Source: Leptoclinus maculatus (Eukaryota; Chordata; Actinopteri; Perciformes; Stichaeidae). Taken from it: a DNA stretch of 64,000 nt. The notes under the pieces were generated by a model. It was given only the letters and a program-made list of their open reading frames with translations. It was not told the origin of the DNA and ran no database searches. This document shows, one piece after another, positions 12,101 to 49,132 of the stretch; the stretch's first letter is position 1; each line of letters starts with the position of its first letter. The stretch covers positions 10,352,642-10,416,641 of the forward strand of contig JAVDOI010000007.1 of assembly GCA_032191485.1 (NCBI GenBank), read 5' to 3'. The position numbers were made by a program, and so were the translations under genes.

Positions 12101-13214
12101 ATCTCACAGGCTCCTGCAACATGTCACAGCTTTACATTTAAATGAGCTAATCTAATGAGCTTAATTCCATCGTAGTGCAAACCACTGGGAACTTCAAAAT
12201 GTGCCCACAGGTATTGTCACTGTGACCACAAAGCTGATTTTCTATTTACCGTCGTGCAGGAGATTTTTGCAACTTGATGCCATCACCAAACAGATTGGTG
12301 CTCTCTGATATCAAACGCAAAGGAATAACAACCAAGTTTCCTTTCAATTGAGTTCATGTGATTTCATTTAGAGGAAATGTAGGACATATTTTGTCAAAAA
12401 GGATATTCTATATACAACAGAGAAAATCTACTGACAAAATGACCTATAATCCATTTCATGACGACATGGAATGAAAAAAGAGAGTAAGCCAGCGCTTTTT
12501 GATAACTGTCTGCACACTTCCATTACATATTTGATTGATTGGACATAATGTGGTTAAAGTAATCTGAGGAACACAACTTTAATCCAATGTGCGTCCAATA
12601 GTCAATTAATTCTGATTACTCAACACGTTAGTCTTTCTCTCAATACTTTTTGACTTCATGTGGGATCAACTCAAAATTGAGTCGTTGTTGGTTGTATTTC
12701 AGGAACATGTCACCCAACACAATTGTGTGGCTCATTGATGTGTTTGTTTTTGTTTATTAAAACAACAATGGAGATCTATGGCACAGGTTAATGACATCAG
12801 GCTTTAGATACATACAGTACTTGTTAGTAGGATCGATTCACTGGTGGTTTCAGTTTTTTCACGAGGTTTGTTATCAATGAAAAGCTGCAGAATATCACCA
12901 GACGTATATCAAACACGTCTGTTCATATCACACTATAAATAGTTGTAAAAGTTCTATAAGTGAAAATAACCACAAGTTATTCAATTAATACTGCATTACA
13001 TTACAAAGTATTACACTGCATTTTTTTGTGTAACGATTCCAAACACGTTGTAGATGATCTGTGATGAATTCATTTTGAATTGGTCTGACAGTGTTCATCT
13101 GTCCTCTGTTACAGATATTACTACAAAAGAGAAATCCTAGAGCGAGTAGACGGACGCAGACTGGTTTACAAGTTTGGAATGAATGCAAGAGGATGGAGGG
13201 AGTCAGACATGTGA
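9071..13214 (+). CDS. ehf: EHF, epithelial ETS-family transcription factor (8 coding exons, 273 aa)
   Basis: Joining 9071-9170, 9668-9925, 10829-10873, 11031-11051, 11145-11207, 11297-11335, 11430-11625 and 13115-13214 gives one frame of 274 codons, with GT-AG introns and matching phases throughout. Residues about 42-119 form a Pointed (PNT) domain with the FQVWEWLQQ core. Residues about 177-262 form the ETS DNA-binding domain, with GTHLWEFIRDILL, the GLIKWEDR turn and the recognition helix MTYEKLSRAMRYYY. The ETS domain is closer to EHF than to ELF5 or ELF3 (RDILLNP, FRFLKS, KKKNNSS). Human EHF is 300 aa; the shortfall is in the linker. The start has a good context (GCCATGG). EHF binds GGAA sites in the nucleus and acts in epithelial differentiation; this is family knowledge. 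pdhx follows downstream on the same strand. Confidence 0.93.
9668..9925 (+). CDS. ehf: ehf coding exon 2 (PNT domain)
   Basis: Acceptor TCTCCAG and donor GTGCGT bound 258 bases, phase 1 in and out. It encodes residues 34-119, including nearly the whole Pointed domain (FWSKFQVWEWLQQ through FHSIAELKWS). Confidence 0.93.
10829..10873 (+). CDS. ehf: ehf coding exon 3 (linker)
   Basis: Acceptor CCCTGCAG and donor GTAAGA bound 45 bases in phase 1-1. It encodes GPYHVELGQLELKPE. HVELGQLELKPE aligns loosely with the HNVIVKTEQTEP segment of human EHF. Confidence 0.85.
11031..11051 (+). CDS. ehf: ehf coding micro-exon 4 (linker)
   Basis: A 21-base micro-exon lies between acceptor CATTTTCAG and donor GTACTG and adds YVSYPPG in phase 1-1. 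The donor is weaker than its neighbours. The exon is inferred from phase and splice sites, so it is less certain. Confidence 0.65.
11145..11207 (+). CDS. ehf: ehf coding exon 5 (proline-rich linker)
   Basis: Acceptor AACTTAG and donor GTGAGG bound 63 bases in phase 1-1. The peptide DIYDPLIPPVAPVASPTPSS is proline-rich and likely disordered. Confidence 0.75.
11297..11335 (+). CDS. ehf: ehf coding exon 6 (basic linker)
   Basis: Acceptor TTCTCAG and donor GTAAGT bound 39 bases in phase 1-1. It encodes DIKRSFSRQVKKH, matching the basic KKH segment just before the ETS domain in human EHF. Confidence 0.85.
11430..11625 (+). CDS. ehf: ehf coding exon 7 (ETS domain, N-terminal part)
   Basis: Acceptor CCCCACAG and donor GTACAC bound 196 bases. 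It encodes NPRGTHLWEFIRDILL through the recognition helix up to RAMR, nearly identical to the human ETS domain. Confidence 0.95.
11626..13114. other. ehf intron 7, no further feature seen
   Basis: This 1.5-kb AT-rich intron splits the ETS domain inside the recognition-helix region (RAMR/YYY). I see no repeat element or extra exon in it. Confidence 0.6.
13115..13214 (+). CDS. ehf: ehf coding exon 8 (ETS domain end and stop)
   Basis: Acceptor GTTACAG is followed by YYYKREILERVDGRRLVYKF, then GMNARGWRESDM and TGA at 13212-13214. Residue 263 is Met where human EHF has Lys (KFGKNARGW). Confidence 0.95.
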
Positions 13215-13578
13215 CAATTTCATTAATTTATGTTTCTTTGATGTTGTATGTTTTATTGTAGTTTTCACTGAGCGTGTTTTGAGAAAAATATATTTCAACT
13301 GTTTACACTGTGTTGATAATCGTATGTTTGCCTTGACTTTTTTTTTCATCCCTTTCTTGTGACACTGCACTGAGATGTTCTTTAACTGTGCCTTTTTAAA
13401 ATACTTATTGTATCAGCATGACAGCAGTCACTCCTCACACACGTGTGTTTACATAACATAAAACGTTGAGAATCCTGTTTGTCTTATTTTCAGCTACTAC
13501 GAAGTCCCAAAGCAGCAACGTGTTCAAAGCATTCAAAAACACATGTGGCAATCAGATGTATGTTTTGACACTGATACT

Positions 13579-13616
13579 GTGAAGTGTCCTTTGGGAAGTG
13601 AAGTGTCCTTTGGGAC
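13579..13616 (+). repeat. 19-bp tandem duplication in the ehf 3' UTR
   Basis: The unit GTGAAGTGTCCTTTGGGAA occurs twice head to tail, with one difference at the last base. It lies about 370 bases after the ehf stop codon and before the likely polyadenylation signal. Confidence 0.8.
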
Positions 13617-13787
13617 GCTTCACTGCTGAAAAACAACAACTTAAACAATAAAAAAAAAGAATGCATAAACAAGTGATAAATATTTACATAAACAGAACAG
13701 AATGGTTGGTCACATTTGGTTTATTTTATATTTTGCATCTATTGAGCTTTAACGAAAGTGTGTAAATATTTGTTGATGATCGATAAA

Positions 13788-13793
13788 AATAAA
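13788..13793 (+). terminator. Candidate ehf polyadenylation signal
   Basis: AATAAA lies 574 bases after the stop codon, followed by a GT/T-rich stretch (CGTTGTTTTTATTC). A second AATAAA at 13647-13652 is in an A-rich run and is an alternative. Confidence 0.5.
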
Positions 13794-13799
13794 GCTCCT

Positions 13800-16700
13800 C
13801 GTTGTTTTTATTCTATGAATGTCATTTTTCAGGATTGCATGTGTACATGTTGGGTGTCATTGTTTACGCCAAGAACAGGAAAATTCCTGTGACTTTTAAT
13901 TGTTATGGGTCAAAGAAATATTCTGATCCAAATATCAATTAGCAGTTTGAGTTCAACATACGGCCCAATTTGCAGCTATTCTTGCCTGTGACTTGGATCC
14001 ACAGCTGTTAGCCTTGTTCCCACTGAATCTGTTACAAGCTTTGCTGTGAAAAGCCGCCATGCACTCAGAGATAGTGCAGGTCAGTCCTGTTTCATCGTTA
14101 CGGTGTGAAATGCAACACTGTTAATTGGTGGCTATAGCGCGTGCCACAGCTTCCACGCTGGTTCCTGCAGATAAAATGACTGGACCTCGATGGCCAACAA
14201 GATAAAAGCAGCGGCAATATAACACTCCATTCTTTGGTCTGTGTTCACAAGCAAATTTGGTCTAATCTTCGCTCTGATTCATCTGGCTTTTGTAACCCTT
14301 CTTTACATAGCGTTGCACCGATTGACGCCATGTTCGGTTGTTATCTTTCCTGACAGCTTCAAAGTTTGCCCACTGCACCATCGCCGCATCCCCTTTCTGC
14401 TCTCACACACATCGGTGTCACTAACCGACACTGTCATGATGCGATCTGGAAGAAACTCAACCATATGTCACTAAGAAGTAATCTTCTAGTGTCAGGCCTG
14501 ATTCAATTTCTGAATGATTGACATCAGGAAACCAGCTCTGATTAGAGGAGCTTGCTGTAATTTTGTTTTCTATTGACGAGTGGATGAAATAAGGAAAATT
14601 GCGGACGGGGGGATGATACAATCAGTGACTGCTCCTGATTGGATTGAGATAATGGCTATTGATTGCCATATTGTTATACAACTGTACATGAAGCATGCAA
14701 GCAATGCAATCCAAACTGAAGTGCATACTCATCATATTCCATTGTTTAGATTCTGTGTTGTTGCATAAAATCACACTTGGTGGTTCCTCTGGAGTAGCAC
14801 TTATCATGACCCATGTTATACACTTTTAATTTGAAATGCAGACAAAGTAGCTGTGTTTCAATGATTCACTGAAAGAAAAGTAAAGTAAAATATGAGTTGC
14901 ATACGTTTCAAAACCTCAAATGAAGACAGGAAATAAGAGTTTGACAGCTATGTAGCAAAGTGCAGCTGTTAGGCAGCCACACATGGATGAGGTAAAGCAG
15001 TACGAACAAGTATAATTTACCCATTACCTCAAATGCTTCATTGTATTTGTCTACCATACAACCAGGATTTAGTCCATTGTACATGACACAAAGAGGTGAG
15101 CAACTAATCATCAGCGGCACAGACAGACGACGTCTGAAAGGTTGCCTCAGTTTCACTTTTGAATAATGTGGATTCTGCCGTGAGCTGTGATATGGAGACA
15201 TGTTTGATGTGACTGGGTGAAGATAAGTATACAGTTAGGCAAATTGTCTGGACTAATCTAACCCCATGCAGCCCAAAGAGACAGGAGCTTGATTTTCCTA
15301 ACAGACCGCTGCCCTGTGAATGCAAACCCAGGCTTTACATGTTGGCCACTGACATCTGACTCAAATGACACATCAGCTTTTGTGTGTGATTCACTGAGGC
15401 CTATGACTCCAATAGTTCTTGAGAATCAACTGTACGTGGGAGAGCATAAGATTTGGCAAAGCACCATTAAACCAGTGTAACAAGTATTTACAACGCTTGG
15501 TTGTTGGGCACTCGTGCCAGACACTGATGGCATGGAAACATGCACCCAAACCGGTTGTAATTGATCTGGGGAGGAACAAAAACACACTCATGCAGCTGTG
15601 AAGAGATATTTAATCCATGTGACTCACTTTAGCGACGGCTGGTTTTGTTACACATTAACTATTATGATAAGAATAGTGCAGACAACTGTCTAGAAAATGC
15701 ATGTACAGGTAAAAGTCTATTTGCCTACAGCTCTGTGTGTCACACTAGGCTGCACAGACGGAATAATGGCTGCCTTTGTTTGGCCAAAAACAATATGCAA
15801 TATCAGCCCACAAGTGCCTTTATCTCGTATTGTCAGAAAATTATTTTCAGATTTGAATGAGCCACACAAGGGTTATTTCATTATTTAAATGGAGTGCATT
15901 AATTCAATCAGATAGATGCTGGAGGAAGAACAGGAAAGTGATGAAAGATAGGCTGAACATGGGCATGAAGACAGCCAGCTGGGATTTTGTGCCAGTGTCT
16001 CATGCCTCTCAGTTGGGCTATTGTGTTCTCTCAGCAGATACACAGCGCCAGCTTATCAGGCCCCCTTATCATTTTCTCTTCACACTCAAATGGACCTGTG
16101 AGGCATTCAGCCCAATCTGTGAGTTGGACGGATTAGAACTGAGTCACTGATGCAGCTTTACTTTTTTTGGGGGGGGTACTGTGTTCACCGGCCACTTAGA
16201 GATAAAACACTGCTTTGTAAAATGAACAAAAGTTCAAATCAAACTACTCATTTTGCATTCATATGAAACAAAAACCAGCACTGAAGTCACTGTGCTCACA
16301 TAAACAATTGATAATTGTGTGAAGAAGTGGAATTTTCAGTATGTTGTGATGTGACAGAAACATGAGGAAGTATGCATGACAATGCAAAGATGTCTTTTTA
16401 TGAAGCCAATTTCCTGCTGTGACGTTGGAATTTCCATTGACCAATAACTCACATGACAATTTCCTTGTTTGCGCTCCCCGTCACAGAAACAGTCATAAAA
16501 CATATGCCTCTTTTATAAACAAATGTTCACAACACGTGGTTATGTTGTATGGCAAAATATATTTGTGCAAATAGTTTTTATTTTCTCACGATTAATCCAC
16601 GTTTGATTAGGAAAACATTTAAATTTAAAACATGAAATGTATTTGTAATTTAAAAAATGCGATAAAAATAAACGTTATATCGCATCACAATAATATCACA

Positions 16701-17333
16701 TCTTGACCTGAATCTTAATTTCGTTCCAGCGAAGACACAACAACATATTAGGTTAAGTTGAATGGTCTCTCTCTCTCTCCCTCTCCCTCCTTCAACATAT
16801 CAATATTCAACAATATCAATAGTGCACACTAAATAAGTTCAATAAATAAACTAAAAAAACATCAAGCAGTGATAAATGGGGCTATAGTGTAAAGGAGCTG
16901 TATTCAATATTCTGAACATTAATGTAGCATCAAACAAATATTTGCTATGTAAAGATTTGGTGGAGTAATGTCTCAGAGCAGAGAATGAAGTCACTCTTTC
17001 TCTGTGTGTATCGTTATCCGAGCTTCTCCTTGCATTGTTGACATAGCAGGGCCGGCCGTGCGTGGTTTTAGTGCATGTGAGCGTGCCCCAATGGTTTGCC
17101 GGATTGCCATCAACATGTTGAAAGCAAAGGATCAGAGCCCTTGAGATGCAATAGAAATGCTAATAGTATATTGTGTTTTAATCTAAATTTTAACTACGAG
17201 CATTAGCACCTTTTTCCACATAAAATGTTCTGAAATTATTTTTTATTTACACGTTTCTAACCATGTATAAAAACATTGCCTGTATAAAAGAGTTTCTAAC
17301 TTCCTCTTTGTACAGTAGCCCTTCATATTCCTC
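13800..17333. other. ehf-pdhx intergenic region, no gene seen
   Basis: In human the apip gene lies here, transcribed away from PDHX. I read the minus strand for the conserved apip segments (the zinc-binding HTHS region and the HGVYVWG-like region) and found none. The span holds short random frames, a CT-rich tract near 16767-16792, and copy A of a 252-bp direct repeat. Confidence 0.5.
16187..16438 (+). repeat. 252-bp direct repeat, copy A
   Basis: Starting ACCGGCCACTTAGAGATAAA, this block recurs at 18640-18890 with a constant offset of 2453 bases and only about five substitutions until the 3' edge. It has no coding capacity. It lies 1.2 kb upstream of the pdhx start codon. It may be a copy of an unnamed transposon or a local duplication. 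Confidence 0.9.
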
Positions 17334-17347
17334 CCAGCAGAGGGCAG
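17334..17347 (+). promoter_or_regulatory. CTCF-type motif upstream of pdhx
   Basis: CCAGCAGAGGGCAG fits every position of the vertebrate CTCF core CCASYAGRKGGCRS. It lies 295 bases upstream of the pdhx start codon. A TATAAAAG at 17283-17290 is nearby, but the promoter position is not known. Occupancy cannot be judged from sequence. Confidence 0.5.
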
Positions 17348-17641
17348 TAGATCCGTGAGTGTGGGGGTTTCGACCAGAACAACAGAACAGTGTAAAGGAC
17401 CTCGGAGGACCCATAAGAGTTCCTATTTTTTAGCCTGCTCATTTTTCTGTAAATTAATCATTAATATATTTTCTGTGCAAAGTAAATAGGTTTCAAATCA
17501 TGGGATATTAAAAAAAAGGTTTCTGGAGCTAATGATTCTCACAATTTTATTATATTTTTTAAATTATGCAATCGCTTACCTCTCCTCTTATTTACCGTCA
17601 GGCATTTGTATGGACACGTCTCACCGACTGAGGACGACAAC

Positions 17642-43116
<25,475 letters not shown>

Positions 43117-43699
43117 AAAAACTAAGCGAGATGGCTGTATGAAAGGGACTGGACGGACAAAGCAAGAAAACACCTGCATGACGAAGCCTGTCACAAGCAG
43201 AGAGCTCTTAAAAAGTGGATTCCTGTTTGTGCTTTGATTAAGGCTTACAAAAGTAGGCTTGTGCATAGTATAAACTTGTTTTTGTGGCTTGCTTCTGACG
43301 GATAATCACCAGGCTTTGTGATGGAGCTGTTAAACTGGGCTTCTGCTAGAGAGTAAGAGGACTGTAGCAGTGGTGCCAAATACAAGACGATGTATAGCGG
43401 GGGTGCATCCCACATAATGTAATAGGGGTGGTTGTTCTATCACACCAGTGTAGTGTGTATATATATGAAGTGATTATTCCACTTTAAGTTCTATTTTTCC
43501 CTCCCAGTGCATCTAGTCTGTGTCACTATTAATACATGTGCAAGTGGTGCTGTAAAAAAAAAGGTATTTCTCACTGAACATCAGGGTAAAGCCCGTAAAC
43601 CATTTCCTGTTACAACTTAATTACCTGTTCATGTGAATACATTTTAACTTATTTAAACGCATCCTTGAAAATGAATCTCCTAAATCCATGTGTATACAA

Positions 43700-43745
43700 A
43701 ATAAATAAAATCATTTTGATTTTGGTTTCCGTAGATGCCAATAAA
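43700..43745 (+). terminator. Candidate pdhx polyadenylation signals
   Basis: AATAAA occurs at 43700-43705, 43704-43709 and 43740-43745, about 0.6 kb after the stop codon. These are the first canonical hexamers in the 3' UTR. Confidence 0.6.
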
Positions 43746-46700
43746 ATAATTTTTTCAACCTTGAAATGTCAGTGAGCCTCATTAAAACATGTTTCTCCCC
43801 ACCCTCATGCACACAGCTACCAGGGAAACGTGTGTGTGTGTGTGTGTGTGTATATAATTAGAATCTAAAGAGATTACACAATTATTTCATAGAAGCCAAT
43901 TAGGATAATTTGCTAGGCTTAGTATACAGGTCAGTCTCTGCTGGCAGATGTTTATCTTTGCTGTAAGCGTGGGCAGAACAGCTGTTTACATATGTAACAG
44001 CACCAGTTGGGCAGAGCTTATCCTAGATGTGTGTGTGTGTGTAATCAGGGTTTGGTATTATTTATTTTAGAGATGGAAGGCAGAACCTGCCGAAATAGAG
44101 AAAGTTGTGGTATCAGACTTTCTGATGTCTCCAGTTTAAATTAGAATTTCACACGACACAGCTTCAGGAGCGCCCGTATTCTCGTTACAATGACAATATG
44201 GGTGCAGTTAAGCAGTTTGACAAGGCAAAAAAAAACTTCTGAATTAATGTATTTTCTTTATGAACTGCTGATTTATAAGATGGGTTTTCAACGTTTTAAT
44301 TCAGAATATTAATGACCTAAGTTGAGCTGTGGATTATTCTGGTAGCAATGAAAGAAAAGAGGTACAGGAACTGCATTAATATTTAATGACGGCCAGGACT
44401 AGTGAAAATTGCCGTCTGATAGTAACTCCAATAAATCATTTTCCCTACAATTCTTTACATACATAACCACAATGACCGTAGAGCGAGGACATTTTTGTTC
44501 TGTGGTTCTGTGGAATCAGGTAGACGTAGGGACAAATACAGTCATGTTACAAAGGGATGGGGGAAGGTACACTAAAATAAAAAGGAAGGAGAGGACAAAA
44601 ATAATGCTTTTCAACATTTAAGCTTGAGTCATAATCACCATACAACAATGTGAAGAAGAGTCAATATTGTGCATATGCAGGTTTTTTCTTTCTTATTTGT
44701 GATTTGATAAACATGAAATGTCACTGTAAAACTTACTTTTTCTCAATCATAACCATTTTTTTTCTAACAAGTGCTCTTTGAATCTTTGCAAATCTTTCAG
44801 TTTTATCACAGACCAGTCATCTGACATCATCTCCGCTCAGCCAGACTAACCCCTTTCTTCCAGTTATCTCCTCCTTATTGAATATAAATGTGTTATTACT
44901 TGGTGAGCCGTGCTCATAATCCAATCGCTGTAGTGTGCACAACTTCACCAGCTGCTGGGAAGAGATAAAGTAACTTCACGGATCAACCTGGGATCAGGTC
45001 GAAAAGCAGAAATTGAAACAGCTGCTTAAGAAGGCAAAACCAATGTGTAAGCTGCCATCAAAGCACATACAAAAACACATGGTAAACTGGCAGGAAGTGA
45101 ACACAAATGTGGGGAAGTTTTTTTTTATTTTTTTATAACACTCTTGCATGAGCGGGCCGTCTGTTACCCCAGCAACAAGCTAACAGGAAAACAGTGATAC
45201 ATTACTGGAAGCTAGCTGATAACCACGTGTGATTTTTCTGTAGATCAGTTGTCTCATGGTCTTGTGCTACCATACCGACTAGTACAATGAGAGGATTGGG
45301 TTGGAACAAAGCCTCCTTGTGTCATTGGTATGTAATATCCTTCAGGCCTAATATTTGGGATGAAGTAGACTATTCTTGCTGTTGCTGCAATATCCTTTTT
45401 TTTTTCTGTTCTGCTATATCGTATTTTGCTATCGCCTTGACAATTGCTGGGACTGTTTAGCGAAACAGTTGGACAATACTCTTCCATTAGCAGCACAGCA
45501 AATGCAGCAAAACAGATTCTGACATTTCCTTGGCTTACCTATCACTGTCTGACATTTACACCTCTGACTGCTGCCGGCCAATCTTGTTCTGTGTAACAGC
45601 TGGATAAGAGAGCCACTGAGCAGAAGGAATCAGATTTGTTCCCGCCGAGGTTTTGATTAACTGTGCGCGGGGTCTTGAAGATAGTGCGGGGGCTCGCGCT
45701 GGCGCGTAGGTCAGATTCATGGTCACGCAGCATGGTGCGGAGAGATGGAGGCAGTTGCTATGGAGACCAAAGTGGGCGCGTGCGCACTTCTGTGGTGCTG
45801 ATATTTGGATGTCCTTCAGATACATCGTCTCACAAAGGTGTTGGTTCCATGTTTCAAGGGTTACGACTATACATTCAATGAGGGGTTGGAAGCACCAAAA
45901 AAAAACAACACAGGCTGGGGTTGTGTGGTGCAGTCACCCAGTCGGCACCCCACCCTTTCCCTAAGCCTCCACCCATCCCCTTCCAGTCCTCATGGGCAGT
46001 ATCAAAGTTTGGAACCATTAATGTATTAACAGTCCTACAGCTTTCAATGAAATCTAACAAATGTTGAAGGACTTTCTCTATAAGGTAGAGATGAATAATT
46101 TCCTTTGACGGTTGTATCATCTAATAATTAACTATTTTAGTCTAATTTGCCTCTCGTGAGTCCCTCCCTGTCTCTATTTTAGTCTCACTCACACACACAC
46201 ACACAGAGAGAGAGAGAGACACATATTTCCCTGTGTGAACAGGCTTTGTGAATGATCACCAGGGTTGGTGAGAGGCTTGCTCTCATCCACATTATCTCAC
46301 GCTCAAGTTTGTTCAACCATTGTTGACAGGATTTCCTCTGGTCTCCCCGTTTTCCCGTACTACCAGCACTTCTCTATTCAGTCGTCTTTTAACTGGGATA
46401 CAAACTTCGCTCGCAAAGCCTGCTGTAAAAGTACCACCTCGTACTTCCACTTCCTTCTTCTGTCTGAGTTCTACCACATTTAGACCTGTATGTCATTTCT
46501 TAGTAATGCCTCTTTTTTCCGACTTAAGGCATCCTGTTTCCGTGGTATGAAAGATAGCACATGCAAATTAACCAGAAACTGATTGGTATCCACAAACATT
46601 TCACCTGTAAAGACTACTGTGGTGTATCGTCCTCGTGCTGACTGAGAGTCCAACCCAGATGGGGGATGACACAAGACATTCCAGATGGCCATACAACACT

Positions 46701-49124
46701 CTGTGACACTCACTGTCCAAACACGCCGGCTCGGCTGTCCCAGCACCCAAACACAAGCAAGGCCCTTGCTTTGTTGTTGTTGCGCAAAGCCCGGCCTTTT
46801 GAAGCAGTCCAGTCATGCCCCTGTGATGCCTGGATAGCTCATTCAGCCTGTGACACAGCAGGGTGTGGCAGAGCTCATCTATTGGCCAAAGGTACACAAC
46901 CAGGACACACTCCTGACGACCTCCCTCACCTCCCCAGAGACCCCTAGATTAGGGGGCAATAGACTTCTGAATGCCTTTCAGTAGTTACAGGAAGTTGTCA
47001 GAAACATCTGTCTAATGAATACCAAGAGATCACATGTTCTTCCCTAGATGGATCAGATTAAGATTGAAATATAACTGCGCACCATGTAGTTCTCATCATT
47101 ACCCCACATCTGTGCAAACGCTCATATTCACTGGATGTTTAGACAGTGAATGATTAATTTCATCTCGCTGCTCTGTACGTATATGGACATCTTGCCTTCT
47201 CTTCTTGTCGCAAGTGACTGCGCTGGTTGGAGGGGAAAATACACGTTACCTAACAGGAATGCTGAGGAGGTGCCATTAGTTGGCCTTTACCACAAGGATT
47301 CCCAACCACAAGGACGTCTGGTGAGAGCGTGTGTGTCCTCACTGACTAACTATCGTGGACTTTTATTTTTCTTTGCTGGATGTGTATTGGCTGACTCAGC
47401 AGTCAGATCATTGATTTAGGCTTCAGTCATGCCCAGTATACAGCTGTTCACCTCCTCCTGTGTTTTTCTTTTTTGTGCTGCTGTGACATCATACAGCAAA
47501 GATAACCAGATAATAACCCTGGAAACTTGGTTTACTGGTTGGTTTTATTCATTTTGGCATTTGTACTTCTTTCAAAGCCACTTCCCACTTAAATGAGACA
47601 TATGATTAGTCACTCGGTCACCTTCATGTTCACACAAACCCTTAAACATGTTGAGTTCAAGTTTATTTTACCTCTATAGACTGACAGTGATTGAGAGTTT
47701 TATGCATTCCTACGTGCTCAAGTGTTGACCGTAATACTTTTTCTTATTTATTCAGTCTACCTTACACAGTGTGTATGTTCAGCTTTCTGAAAAGAGATTG
47801 ATCAACCACAAGCAAATGTTACACATTCACCCAACTATTCATTGAAGGAGTAAACCGTCTTTGCAGATTGTCTCAATGTTGTTTCTCCAGAGAGAGAAAC
47901 TAGGACAGACATTGTCCTGAGAGGGAAACGATGTCAAGCTGGGTAATCATTTGTCTTAACAGTCTCTGTTTCTGTCTCTGTCTTGTATGCTCTATTTTTC
48001 ATTATCCCATCTGTCTAGATTTCATATTACAGAAAACATATTTGTCAATCCAGGCAAGGCAAACTTTATTTATGTAGCACACACACAGAAAATTCAATGT
48101 AGTTTACGTTTAAAAAAAAAAAAAAAAAGCAAATACAACCTTAGATGGGGTTTCTTATATGATGTAAACATGTTTGTTTCTTTGCTTTTATTGCTTCAGA
48201 TGAACTATTAACAAGTTTCACTATGGCAACAGCTAAAACAGGAAGTGCCTTGTAGCTGTGGCGTAGGAAGTGTGAATCTTTCTGATACTCTGCTCTCATG
48301 TTGACTTTGACTCTTTGGTGGAATCATGGGTGGGTGTGAAGTCAGTCATCAGAAAAGACAATCATGTCTGAATCTGTTTGAAATCATAGCCAACAGTCAG
48401 TGTCAAATTAGTGATTTTTTACAAAGAGCATGTATCTCTTCCATTGCTTGCCACTTGTGAAACAACTTGACTTTTGCTCTCATCAGTGGTTTGTTCCCAA
48501 ACCGTAAGTGAGTAAAGGCTAAAGGACGTTGAGGGGCTACTCCTTATCTATTGGTAGTACATTGTTCTCAATGTCTCGTCTTCAGAATTGTTCCGCATTT
48601 AATTCCATTTGTTCCTTATGAGTCTCAATCGCTAGTTTCAAGTCTTTTTCAATACAGCATGATTTTCATTTAGTAAATGATGATGACAATTAAGCAGGGT
48701 ATGCTTTAGGGCGTGGCTACCTTGTGATTGAAAGGTCTTAACAAGGGTGTTATCCGGTCTGGGAGTTGTCCTTGTTTTTGTCTTACAACTTGAACTCTTT
48801 CACAGTGTGTTTTCACTTCATGAAAGTTAATTGTAACCTTTTTGGGCACCCTAAACATTTCTTATTCAGCGTGTGGTTGCACATAGCATCACCCTCGTGT
48901 GTCATTTCTGGTTTCAAAAAGCCAAGATGGCAACTTCCAAAAGATTTGCATCATTAAACGCAGATGGTGAACATATGGTAAACACACACCTGCTTAAGAT
49001 CAACATGTTAGTTTAGCTCAAAGCACTATTGTGCCTAAGTGCAGCCTTACATAGGTAGCATGCTGTAGACTCTTAATCTTGTTTATTTAAACTTTTTGTG
49101 TTTCATAGCTGAAGTTTGTAAAAG
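43746..49124. other. pdhx-cd44 intergenic region, proximal part
   Basis: No gene is recognised. It contains GT runs at 43831-43851 and 44028-44041, a CA/GA run at about 46189-46220 and a dispersed repeat fragment at 48046. Open frames of up to 98 codons (for example 46601-46947 on both strands) lack family motifs and overlap on opposite strands. Confidence 0.55.
48046..48130. repeat. Dispersed repeat fragment with poly(A) tail
   Basis: AGGCAAGGCAAACTTTATTT, then TGTAGCACACACACAG and AATTCAATGTAGTTTACG, followed by 18 A. This resembles a short interspersed repeat very common in teleosts, ending in a retroposon-like A tail. Confidence 0.6.
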
Positions 49125-49132
49125 GTTCATAT

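Noticed and set aside
9071..13214. ELF5 or ELF3 as identity of the ETS gene
   Set aside because: The ETS domain has EHF-specific residues (RDILLNP, GLIKWEDR, FRFLKS, GKKKNNSS, RRLVYKF), while ELF5 has diverged residues at these places.
17606..17641. Upstream in-frame start for pdhx
   Set aside because: The upstream extension begins with TTG, not ATG. The ATG at 17642 has a good context and matches the human MAAS start.
46601..46947. Overlapping 93-98 codon ORFs on both strands between pdhx and cd44
   Set aside because: No family motifs, no splice continuity and mutual antisense overlap; they look like chance frames in a GC-richer patch.
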